DNA from: Roseomonas sp. KE2513
Lineage (GTDB): Bacteria > Pseudomonadota > Alphaproteobacteria > Acetobacterales > Acetobacteraceae
DNA: 64,000 nt
Direction: 5' to 3'
Assembly: GCF_016107305.1 (NCBI RefSeq)
Contig: NZ_RCVR01000009.1
Coordinates: 148,257-212,256 of the forward strand
A program made the translations under genes and the position numbers. The notes beneath the pieces were generated by a model that was not told the DNA's origin, searched no databases, and saw only the letters and a list, made by a program, of their open reading frames with translations. Below are positions 19,397-27,239 of this stretch, piece by piece (the first letter of the stretch is position 1; each line of letters begins with the position of its first letter).

Positions 19397-20575
19397 ATGC
19401 CGAGCGATTCGGGTGCAATCCCCCTGCCCAGCCACAACCTGCGGCGTGCGACTGACGGTGTGCGCGAGGTGCTGCGGTCTGCCGCCTCCTCTAAGCCAGG
19501 CCTGAAACGAGTGCTGCGCCAAGCCGAGCAGAACATCGAACTGGTCGAGCACACCATCGCACAGGTAATCCCCTCGGTTATCCAGCCTCGTCCTCGTCGG
19601 ATCACGGTGGCCGTCACGGCTCATTGCAATCTTCGTTGCACAGGCTGCCGCTATGGTCGGGACTTCATGACCGGCGAGCAGCTCAGCCTCGCCGAGGTTC
19701 GCGGCGTACTTGACGACGCCAAGTGGGCAGGGGTCGAACTGGTCCGCCTTTACGGCGGGGAGCCGCTCCTGCATCGGGATCTGCCGGAGATGGTGCGGCA
19801 CTCCGTCGGGCTCGGGCTGGCCACCTACGTGACGACGAACGGAACGCTCCTGCGCCAGAAGATCGATGCCCTCTTCGAGGCAGGGCTCCGGAACATCACC
19901 ATCGGCTTCTATGGCACAGGCGAGGCTTACGACACCTACGTGAACCGCCGCGAGCGGTTCGCCAAGCTGGAGGAAGGCTTGGCCTATGCGCGGGCGAGGT
20001 ATGGATCCGCGCTGTCGCTGCAGCTGAACTACCTTGTCATGCGCCCCACCTGCTCGGTCGAGGCGCTTGCGGATGCCTGGAAGTTCGCCGAGCGCTTCGA
20101 CATGAGCTTCCATACGGACCTGATTCACTACTCGCTCCCGTACTTCACCGATCCCGAAGAAGGAGAGCTGCATTTCGATTCGGGTGATGAACCGAGGATC
20201 CGGGAAGTCGTCGATGCGCTGAGCCGGCTGAAGGAGAACCATCCGCACCGCGTCCGCGAGAGCCTCGCGAGCATCCGCTCCATTCCGGACTGGCTGCTGA
20301 AAGGCCCGGACATGCGCGTGCCCTGCGACGTGAAGAACCTCCTCTGGGTCGGAGCGGACGGGTCGGTTCAGCTCTGCTACGTCACGTTCAAGCTCGGTAA
20401 CATCCGGCAGGGAGGGCTGCGGAGCATGCTCTTCGGAAGGGAACACCGGCAGGCTGCGCGGGACGCCTTTCAGCTCAACTGCCCGAATTGTCACTGCGAA
20501 CGCGACGGGCGGATCCAGAAGCACCTTCAGAGCCGGATACGCTACGGCGGCCTCACGCCGCATCCCCCGTCGTAG
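19397..20575 (+). CDS. Radical SAM/SPASM-like protein, tandem copy 2
   Basis: A 392-residue paralogue of the preceding gene, starting directly after its stop codon. The radical SAM cysteines are 77, 81 and 84 (CNLRCTGC, then RYGRDFM); LYGGEPLLHRDLP, TYVTTNGTLLRQKI and the C-terminal VPCDVKNLLWVGADGSVQLC and LNCPNCHCE match copy 1. The two differ most in their first 55 residues. The arrangement implies a duplicated enzyme acting on related substrates or as a hetero-oligomer. The final 23 bp overlap the 3' end of the convergent glycosyltransferase gene, so no intergenic terminator separates them. Confidence 0.88.
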   Translation: MPSDSGAIPLPSHNLRRATDGVREVLRSAASSKPGLKRVLRQAEQNIELVEHTIAQVIPSVIQPRPRRITVAVTAHCNLRCTGCRYGRDFMTGEQLSLAEVRGVLDDAKWAGVELVRLYGGEPLLHRDLPEMVRHSVGLGLATYVTTNGTLLRQKIDALFEAGLRNITIGFYGTGEAYDTYVNRRERFAKLEEGLAYARARYGSALSLQLNYLVMRPTCSVEALADAWKFAERFDMSFHTDLIHYSLPYFTDPEEGELHFDSGDEPRIREVVDALSRLKENHPHRVRESLASIRSIPDWLLKGPDMRVPCDVKNLLWVGADGSVQLCYVTFKLGNIRQGGLRSMLFGREHRQAARDAFQLNCPNCHCERDGRIQKHLQSRIRYGGLTPHPPS

Positions 20576-21665
20576 CGGGGCGGGCACCAGCGTAGAGCGC
20601 TGAGTAGGCCGACCACTCCGCCTCGAAGGAGAAGCGCGCCGCCTGAGCGCACGCCGCAGCCCCGATGCCGGCCCGCATCTGAGGATCGCGAGCCAGGCGC
20701 TCAATCGCCCCGGCGATGGCGTCTGGCCGCAGCGGAGGCACCACCAGGCCGGCTGCTCCGTAACCTACGATGTGCGGCATCCCGCCGACATCCGTGATGA
20801 TCGGCGGGATACCGCAGGCCATGGCCTCGAGCAGTGCCAGGGGGGCGGCCTCGTGCGAGGAGCAGAGGACGAAAAGATCCAGGCTGCGCAGCAGGGCCGG
20901 AATGTCAGGGGTCTCCCGAACAAATCGCACATTGGGCAGATCTCGGGCCTGGCGCCGGATTTCTTCCTTGAGTGCGCCCTGTCCCACCAGCACGAAGGCG
21001 ACCTCCGGGACCCGGTCACGAAGCAGCGACGCCGCCCGGATCAGGTCGGCATGCCTCTTGATAGGATCAAAGCGCGCCACGTGGCCCACGAGAACGCTCG
21101 CGTCACCCAGCCCTAAACTTCGACGCCAGTTTCCAGCGGGCCCATGCGGGGAATAGCGGTCAAGTTCGACACCGTTCCAGATTGTCCGGCAAGTGCTGAG
21201 CCAGCCAGTGCCGATGAGGCGCTGCGATAACTCCTCCGAGACGGCAACTGTCGTTGCAGCGTGGGCCGCCAGTCGCGTCAGAGCACGTGCGCCTCGTGAA
21301 TTATGGGTCGGCCAGGTATGGAACGTCGCGACGACTCGTGGCCTCCTCGGGATGCGGAGCGTGGAGGCGAGAACCGCATAGAAGAGGGCCGTGTCGTTGT
21401 GCGCGTGCACGACGTCGGCCGACATATCGCGTAGAAGGTGAGCGAGCCGGCCTGCAAACCGGAAGTCCAGCCCGTTTCCCCGCTTGAGGAAGCGTGCCGG
21501 TACATCGCCGGGCTCGAAGTCGACCTCGGATGACCGGAACGGGGTGTCGAACAGGACGAGTGCGTGACGCTGGCCTACGCGGTTTCCTTGTCTCGCCAGC
21601 CGCAGGGCCGCACGTTCCTTGCCGCCGATTTCCAGGCCACTCAGGAGGTGCACGACGTGGAGCAT
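20553..21665 (-). CDS. Family 4 glycosyltransferase
   Basis: A 370-residue GT-B fold retaining glycosyltransferase. The N-terminal domain opens MLHVVHLLSGLEIGGKERAA; the donor-binding C-terminal domain shows VGHVARFDPIKRHADLIRA, VLVGQGALKEEI and the catalytic E-x7-E region SSHEAAPLALLEAMACG. It probably adds a hexose to a surface glycan or lipid in the cytoplasm. I start at ATG 21665; a GTG 15 codons upstream is possible. The gene is convergent with, and overlaps, the radical SAM pair. It has no glycan-gene neighbours on its own side. Confidence 0.88.
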   Translation of the reverse strand: MLHVVHLLSGLEIGGKERAALRLARQGNRVGQRHALVLFDTPFRSSEVDFEPGDVPARFLKRGNGLDFRFAGRLAHLLRDMSADVVHAHNDTALFYAVLASTLRIPRRPRVVATFHTWPTHNSRGARALTRLAAHAATTVAVSEELSQRLIGTGWLSTCRTIWNGVELDRYSPHGPAGNWRRSLGLGDASVLVGHVARFDPIKRHADLIRAASLLRDRVPEVAFVLVGQGALKEEIRRQARDLPNVRFVRETPDIPALLRSLDLFVLCSSHEAAPLALLEAMACGIPPIITDVGGMPHIVGYGAAGLVVPPLRPDAIAGAIERLARDPQMRAGIGAAACAQAARFSFEAEWSAYSALYAGARPATTGDAA

Positions 21666-21890
21666 TGGACCGGATCTGTGAGGATCCGTCACGTTCGCAG
21701 ATCCGGCCACAGGGCGGAAGCGGGCGGGCGAACTGGTCCGTAGAATGTCGCCCGGTGGTCGAGTAAACCATCGGCGGCCCTGTTTGGGGCGGCTCTAGAG
21801 CAACGGGGGTGGCCCCCCGGCATGGGGTCGAAGCCACGCAGATGGGCTGCGGATTATGTCGGCTTCGGCAGTTCAGGTCCGTGAAACTCT

Positions 21891-22697
21891 CTACTCCTCC
21901 CCAACCGAGGGCGATCCGGCGAGCACGCCGCCGTCGATCACGATGGTCTGCCCCGTCATGAACCGTCCCGCCGCCGAGGCAAGGAACACCGCCGCCCCCG
22001 CGATCTCGTCGGGCTCGCCAATGCGCTGGAGCGGCGTGTCCCGCGTGCGCTTGCGCAGGATTGCCGGATCCTCCCACAGCGCCCGCGCGAAATCGGTCCG
22101 CACCAGCCCGGGCGCGATGCAATTGGCGCGGATGTTCCGTGGCCCCCACTCCACCGCGAGGTTCCGCACGAGCTGCATGTCCGCCGCCTTCGAGATCCCG
22201 TAGGCGCCGAGCACCGGTGAGCCGCGCAGCCCCGCGATGGAGGAGACGACGATGATGCTTCCGCCACCGCGCTCCGCCATCCCCGGCGCCACCATGTTCG
22301 CGAGCCAGAAGTTGGAGCGCACGTTCGATCCCATGATCTTGTCGAAGGCCTCGTCCGGCAGCGTGGCGGAGGGGCCGAAATGCGGGTTCACCGCCGCGTT
22401 GCACACGGCCGCGTCGATCCGCCCCCAGCGCGACAGCGCCGCCTCCACCAGCGCGCCCAGATCCTCCTTGCGGCCGATGTTGCAGGCCTGGGCGACGGCT
22501 TCCCCGCCGGCCGCCAGGATCTCCTCCACCACCGTCTGGCAGGCCTCGACCTTGCGCGAGGAGACGACCACGCGCGCCCCATGCTGGGCCATGCGAAGCG
22601 CGATCGCCCGCCCGATCCCGCGCGAGCCGCCGGTCACAAGCGCCACCTGTCCCGTGAGGTCGAAGAGGCTGGCCTCTACCGGATCGCCAAAACCCAT
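21891..22697 (-). CDS. Short-chain dehydrogenase/reductase
   Basis: A 268-residue classical SDR oxidoreductase. The NAD(P) motif TGGSRGIG is at 22-29, NAA follows VC near 100-102, the catalytic Ser lies in VVSSIAG near 152, and Tyr166-x3-Lys170 is in AYGISKAAD; the C-terminal MTGQTIVIDGG is typical. The residue after the second strand is a basic SRK, favouring NADPH. ATG 22697 with GAAGGGAAGCG upstream is a better start than the longer frame to 22889, which would run into the divergent thiolase-fold gene. The substrate is unknown; the divergent neighbour suggests acyl-CoA metabolism. Confidence 0.9.
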   Translation of the reverse strand: MGFGDPVEASLFDLTGQVALVTGGSRGIGRAIALRMAQHGARVVVSSRKVEACQTVVEEILAAGGEAVAQACNIGRKEDLGALVEAALSRWGRIDAAVCNAAVNPHFGPSATLPDEAFDKIMGSNVRSNFWLANMVAPGMAERGGGSIIVVSSIAGLRGSPVLGAYGISKAADMQLVRNLAVEWGPRNIRANCIAPGLVRTDFARALWEDPAILRKRTRDTPLQRIGEPDEIAGAAVFLASAAGRFMTGQTIVIDGGVLAGSPSVGEE

Positions 22698-22789
22698 CGC
22701 TTCCCTTCCCCTGATCCGCGCCGCGGGCTTGTGCCGCCAGCCGTGCCGCGGCCAGTCTGCCTCGCGAACGCCAAGGAGGAGAAGCGCGC

Positions 22790-23962
22790 TTGAGCCTGAG
22801 AGGAGTGGCCTGCATCGCGGGCGCCTACGAGCACCCGACGCGAAAGGCCGAGGACAAGAGCACCGCCCAGTTGCACGCGGAGGTCGCAATCGGCGCCCTG
22901 CGTGACGCCGGCCTCACCCGCGCCGACGTGGACGGCTATTTCTGCGCCGGCGACGCCCCCGGCATGGGCCCGCTGAGCATGGCCGACTACCTCGGCCTCA
23001 ACCGCCTGCGCCACCTGGACAGCACCGACATCGGCGGCAGCTCCTACCTCCTGCACGTCGCCCATGCCGCGGAAGCCATCGCGCTGGGCCGCTGCAACAT
23101 CGCCCTCATCACCCTCGCGGGCCGACCGCGCTCGGAAGGCGTGGCCACCGGCACCACGCCGCGCGCCGGCAGCCCGGCGCAGCCGGACGTGCAGTTCGAG
23201 TACCCCTATGGCATCACCGTCGCGAACCTCTACGCCCTCTGCGCCCAGCGCCACATGCACGAGTACGGAACAACCTCCGAGCAGCTCGCCTGGATCAAGG
23301 TCGCCGCCTCCCACCACGCCCAGCACAACGAGCACGCCATGCTCCGCAAGGTCGTGACCGTGGAGGAGGTGGTGAACTCCCCCCTCGTGGCCGACCCGCT
23401 GCACCGGCTGGACTGCTGCGTCATCAGCGACGGCGGCGGCGCCCTCGTCGTCACGCGGCCGGAGATCGCGCGCTCCCTCGCCCGCCCCGTCGTCACCCTC
23501 CGCGGCGCGGGGGAGGCGGTGAAGCACCAGATGGGCGGCCAGCTCGACCTCACCTACACCGGCGCCCGCTTCTCCGGCCCCCGCGCCTTCGAGGAAGCCG
23601 GCGTGACACCAGCCGATATCCAGTACGCCAGCATCTACGACAGCTTCACCATCACCGTGCTCCTCCAACTGGAAGACCTCGGCTTCTGCGAGAAGGGGCA
23701 GGGCGGCCGCTTCGTCGCCGACGGCAACCTCATCTCCGGCGTCGGCAGGCTGCCCTTCAATACGGATGGCGGCGGCCTCTGCAACAACCACCCCGCCAAC
23801 CGCGGCGGCATGACGAAGGTGATCGAGGCCGTCCGCCAACTTCGCGGGGAGGCGCACCCCGCCGTGCAGGTGCCCAACTGCGCCCTGGCCCTCGCCCACG
23901 GCACCGGCGGCACCATCGGCACCCGCCACGGCAGCGCCACCCTCATCCTGGAACGGGAGTGA
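22790..23962 (+). CDS. Thiolase-fold protein without the nucleophilic Cys, Ltp2/SCP-x-like
   Basis: A 390-residue thiolase-superfamily protein. Where thiolases carry the acyl-accepting Cys, it reads STDIGGSSYLLHVAHAAEA, with no Cys; the distal region keeps a His in NTDGGGLCNNHPANRGG. Members with this pattern paired with a DUF35 protein include Ltp2-type aldolases that cleave side-chain hydroxyacyl-CoAs, so carbon-carbon lyase or acyl-transfer roles are likelier than ordinary beta-ketothiolysis. The start is TTG 22790, supported by AAGGAGGA 9 bases upstream. The DUF35 partner starts 5 bp after its stop codon, which strongly suggests a complex. The substrate is unknown. Confidence 0.85.
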   Translation: MSLRGVACIAGAYEHPTRKAEDKSTAQLHAEVAIGALRDAGLTRADVDGYFCAGDAPGMGPLSMADYLGLNRLRHLDSTDIGGSSYLLHVAHAAEAIALGRCNIALITLAGRPRSEGVATGTTPRAGSPAQPDVQFEYPYGITVANLYALCAQRHMHEYGTTSEQLAWIKVAASHHAQHNEHAMLRKVVTVEEVVNSPLVADPLHRLDCCVISDGGGALVVTRPEIARSLARPVVTLRGAGEAVKHQMGGQLDLTYTGARFSGPRAFEEAGVTPADIQYASIYDSFTITVLLQLEDLGFCEKGQGGRFVADGNLISGVGRLPFNTDGGGLCNNHPANRGGMTKVIEAVRQLRGEAHPAVQVPNCALALAHGTGGTIGTRHGSATLILERE

Positions 23963-23967
23963 ACCCC

Positions 23968-24354
23968 ATGAGCGAGGCCCGCATTCCGCCCAGCCCCACG
24001 CCCGACCCCTCCACTCGCGCCTTCTGGGAAGGGGCGCGGAACGGCCAGCTCCTGATCGGCCGTAACACGCAGACCGGCCGGGTCCACTACCCGCCCCGTC
24101 CTGTCTGCCCCTTCGACGACGAGGGCACGGTCGAACTCGTTCCCGCCAGCGGCCGCGCCACGCTCTACACCTTCAGCATCACGCGCGCGAAAACCCCTTA
24201 CGTCGTCGCCTACGCCGAACTCGAGGAAGGACCGCGCGTCCTCACTAACATCGTGGACTGCGACTTCGCGGCGCTCCGCATTGGGCAAGCCTTGCGGCTG
24301 ACCTTCATCGAAACCGAAGGCGGACAGCCGCTTCCTGTGTTCACCCCTGCCTGA
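23968..24354 (+). CDS. DUF35 OB-fold protein, partner of the thiolase-fold protein
   Basis: A 128-residue protein with the rubredoxin-like plus OB-fold plan of DUF35. The hydrophobic pattern ATLYTFSITR, VAYAELEEGPRVLTNIVDCD and LRIGQALRLTFIE is the OB domain. The N-terminal zinc ribbon is degenerate: of the usual four cysteines only the one in PPRPVCPFDD is plain, so zinc binding is doubtful. These proteins stabilise thiolase-like enzymes or channel acyl-CoA. ATG 23968 has GGGAG upstream; a GTG at 23959 overlapping the previous stop is the alternative. Repeat copy C follows the stop codon directly. Confidence 0.85.
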   Translation: MSEARIPPSPTPDPSTRAFWEGARNGQLLIGRNTQTGRVHYPPRPVCPFDDEGTVELVPASGRATLYTFSITRAKTPYVVAYAELEEGPRVLTNIVDCDFAALRIGQALRLTFIETEGGQPLPVFTPA

Positions 24355-24630
24355 AGCGGTGATTCCGGGGAGAGGAAGAAGGAATTCTTCCTCTCCCCGC
24401 CCCCCTCACCATCATCTTTTTCTTCGAGTTGGGAATGCCTTACGGCCGGTGCACCTCGGGTCGCTGACCCGAGGCGAAAGCACGCTTAGGAAGGGCACCA
24501 AGAGGGAACCGGCTCTCGATCACCGCATCCGCGAAGCCAGATGGGGATCCAAGGGTCTCAGGCCCTTGGCGAGGTCCGAGGCACTGCCTCGGACGTCTGA
24601 AGAGGGCAGAGCCCTCTCTGGCTGCCGCTG
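24355..24630 (+). repeat. Four-hairpin dispersed repeat, copy C, with an extra hairpin
   Basis: Fills the gap between the DUF35 gene and radC (convergent). Hairpin 1 (24367-24398) is the full 14-bp GGAA-loop form; hairpin 2 pairs CCTCGGGTC with GACCCGAGG around GCT; hairpin 3 carries a T giving a T-G wobble. Between hairpins 3 and 4 this copy alone has an additional inverted repeat, GTCCGAGGCA-CTGCCTCGGAC, in place of the usual GGGTGAGGT spacer. Confidence 0.9.
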
Positions 24631-24642
24631 CGCGGAACCCGC

Positions 24643-25638
24643 CTAAAGCAGCCCTTCGCGCCGGAAGGAGAGATGGCGGCCCTTGCCGATAATGAGGTGG
24701 TCGTGGACCACGACGGAGAAGACCTCGCCGGCGGTGCGGATTTCCTTCGTCATGTCGATGTCGGCGCGGCTCGGCGTCGGGTCGCCGCTGGGATGGTTGT
24801 GCACGAGGATGAGGGCGGTCGCGTGCAGTTCGAGCGCGCGGCGGATGACCTCGCGCGGGTAGACGGGCGTGTGGTTCACCGTGCCCTTCGCCTGCGCCTC
24901 GTCCGCGATGAGGCGGTTCTTGCTGTCGAGGAAGAGGATGCGGAACTGCTCGATCTTCTCGCGCGAGAGGGCGGCGTTGAGATAGGTGATCAGCCGGTCC
25001 CAGTTGTTCAGGACAGGCATCTCCATCACCTCGGCTTTTGCGAGGCGCAGCGCGGAGGCCTGGACGAGCTTGAGGGCGGCAACGCTGTGCTCGCCGAGGC
25101 CGCGCGTGGCCATCAGCTCCGCCTGCGGGGCGGCGAGGACGGCGGCGAAGCTGCCGTAGTGATTGATGAGGGACTTCGCGAGCGGCTTCGTGTCGCCGGT
25201 CTTGAAGGCGAAGAAGAGAAGCATCTCCAGCAGTTCGTAGTCGGCCAGGGCGTCCGGCCCGCGCTCAAGGAGCTTCACGCGCATCCGGCCGCGATGGCCC
25301 TGGGGGCCGGTGCTGGGGAAAGGGGTGCCCGGGATGGGCGTGCCGGGGAAGGGTGCGGTGCCCTCGGGCACGATGGCGGGCGGGCCGGCGTCCCGCTCGC
25401 GGCGGGGCCTGCCGCGAGGCCGGGGGGCCTCGGCCGGGATGGCCGCCCCCGGGGCGGCGTCGCCGCGGAAAGGGAAGCGTGGGGCGGGGCCGAACTCGTC
25501 GACGGGATCATGGCCGAAGGCGCGGCCGGAGAGGTTTTCGGCGAAGCCCCGGCGGTGGGAGGGGACCTGCGCCTCGGCATAGGCGGCGGGAGGGGCGGCC
25601 CGCCTGGCCTTGCCACCGAAGATCCTTCCGAGCCACAT
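24643..25638 (-). CDS. radC: RadC/DUF2466 JAB-domain protein
   Basis: A 331-residue protein whose C-terminal JAMM/MPN+ domain carries the metal motif [14 protein letters not shown] at about 280-293; a helix-hairpin-helix region ([17 protein letters not shown]) precedes it. The first 110 residues are a Pro/Gly/Arg-rich extension not typical of RadC. The family was once linked to DNA repair, but its biochemical role is unsettled; members also occur with mobile elements. Here it is divergent from lysA (239 bp between starts) and convergent with repeat copy C, so it looks like a resident chromosomal gene. Confidence 0.9.
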   Translation of the reverse strand: MWLGRIFGGKARRAAPPAAYAEAQVPSHRRGFAENLSGRAFGHDPVDEFGPAPRFPFRGDAAPGAAIPAEAPRPRGRPRRERDAGPPAIVPEGTAPFPGTPIPGTPFPSTGPQGHRGRMRVKLLERGPDALADYELLEMLLFFAFKTGDTKPLAKSLINHYGSFAAVLAAPQAELMATRGLGEHSVAALKLVQASALRLAKAEVMEMPVLNNWDRLITYLNAALSREKIEQFRILFLDSKNRLIADEAQAKGTVNHTPVYPREVIRRALELHATALILVHNHPSGDPTPSRADIDMTKEIRTAGEVFSVVVHDHLIIGKGRHLSFRREGLL

Positions 25639-25877
25639 GGCGCTGGTCCCGTCCTGGTCGTCCCACCACCTTCTTAGTAGCGGTTTCGTATCATTTCTCT
25701 ACCGAAAGTTATGTTCAAGACCGTATCGATTGCGTTCACCGATCGTTCGGGCAGAAGGGCGCAACCGGTTGCGGGCAGCCCACAGCCACGGCTAGGCGGC
25801 GGGAGCCGGCCTGGGGCACGGAAAAGGCCCGGCAAGTAACGCTTCCCGAGTCGCCCTGCCGTCCCCAAAATAGAGGG

Positions 25878-27239
25878 ATGGCTTCCCCACTCGCTTCCCC
25901 GCACGACACGCCCGATCCCGACTTCGCCGACCTGCTCGCCCAACGGCCGCATCTGCGCGCCCATGTGCTGGACGGGTTGGTGATGGACGACGTGCCGCTC
26001 GTGAACATCGCCCGAGAGGTCGGCACGCCGACCTGGGTCTATTCCGCCGCCACCCTCCGCCGCCGCCACGCGGCCCTGCGGGACGCGCTGCGGGACGCGG
26101 GGCTCACGGCCTCCATCCATTTCGCGGCGAAGGCGAATGACAGCCTCGCCGTGCTGCGCGTCCTCGGTGACGAGGGCGCAGGAGCCGACGTGGTGAGCGA
26201 GGGCGAGTTGCGCGCGGCCCGCGCCGCCGGCATCCCGGCCTCGCGCATCGTCTTCTCCGGCGTCGGCAAGACGCACCGGGAGATCGCCCTCGCGCTGGAG
26301 GAGGGCATCCTCCAGATCAATGCCGAGAGTGCGGAGGAGGTGGAGCGCATCGCCGAGGTGGCCTCCGCGACGGGGCGCGAGGCGCCGGTTTCCCTCCGCA
26401 TCAACCCCGACGTGGACGCCCGCACCCACGCGAAGATCTCGACAGGACTGGCCGAGAACAAGTTCGGCATCGCCTATGGGGATGCGGCCGCCCTTTATGC
26501 CCGTATGGCCGCGATGCCAGGGATCCGCCCCACCGGCCTCGCCGTGCATATCGGCAGCCAGATCACCGAGGGGATGGCAGCCTATCGTGCCGCCTATGCG
26601 CGCGTCGCCGATCTCGCGCGGGCGCTCCTCGCGCGCGGGCTGCCGATCGAGCGGCTGGATTGCGGCGGCGGCCTCGGCATTCCCTATCGCGACGAGATCG
26701 CGCCGCCCCCCGCCGCCTTGGCGGGCGCGATCGGGACGACGCTCGGGCCGCTCGGCCTGCCTGTGATGCTGGAGCCGGGGCGCTGGATCGCGGGCCCGGC
26801 CGGGGTGCTGCTGGCCTCCGTCGTGCTGCAGAAACGCGGGCAGAACCGGCGCTTCGTGGTGCTGGACGCCGCGATGAACGACCTTGTCCGCCCGGCCATG
26901 TACGAGGCTTGGCACGGCATCCTGCCACTGGCGCCGAATGCCCTGCACGCGCCGCTCTCCCCGGCCGACGTGGTGGGGCCGGTCTGCGAGACCGGTGACA
27001 CCTTCGCGCGCGGCCGCCCCTTGCCGGACCTGCCGCCCGGCGCCCTGGTCGCCTTCCTCGATGCCGGGGCCTACGGGGCCACCATGTCCTCCACCTACAA
27101 CGCGCGCCCGCTGGCGGCGGAGGTGATGGTGGACGGGCACCGCTGGGCGGTGACGCGGCCGCGGCAGTCGCACGAGGCGCTGCTGGCCGGGCAGGTGGTG
27201 CCGGACTGGCTCGGGGCCCCGCTCGAGGCCGCCGCGTGA
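25878..27239 (+). CDS. lysA: Diaminopimelate decarboxylase
   Basis: Decarboxylates meso-diaminopimelate to L-lysine with PLP, the last lysine-biosynthesis step. The 453-residue protein has the PLP lysine at about 85 (HFAAKANDS), HIGSQI, the glycine loop CGGGLGIPY, EPGRWIAGPAG and the catalytic GPVCETGDTFA near 372, all in family order. The frame is open from 25353, but sequence resembling LysA begins after ATG 25878, which has GAGGG close upstream. The next gene begins at a GTG overlapping its stop (GTGA), giving an lysA-DUF4175 unit as in many alphaproteobacteria. Confidence 0.95.
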   Translation: MASPLASPHDTPDPDFADLLAQRPHLRAHVLDGLVMDDVPLVNIAREVGTPTWVYSAATLRRRHAALRDALRDAGLTASIHFAAKANDSLAVLRVLGDEGAGADVVSEGELRAARAAGIPASRIVFSGVGKTHREIALALEEGILQINAESAEEVERIAEVASATGREAPVSLRINPDVDARTHAKISTGLAENKFGIAYGDAAALYARMAAMPGIRPTGLAVHIGSQITEGMAAYRAAYARVADLARALLARGLPIERLDCGGGLGIPYRDEIAPPPAALAGAIGTTLGPLGLPVMLEPGRWIAGPAGVLLASVVLQKRGQNRRFVVLDAAMNDLVRPAMYEAWHGILPLAPNALHAPLSPADVVGPVCETGDTFARGRPLPDLPPGALVAFLDAGAYGATMSSTYNARPLAAEVMVDGHRWAVTRPRQSHEALLAGQVVPDWLGAPLEAAA

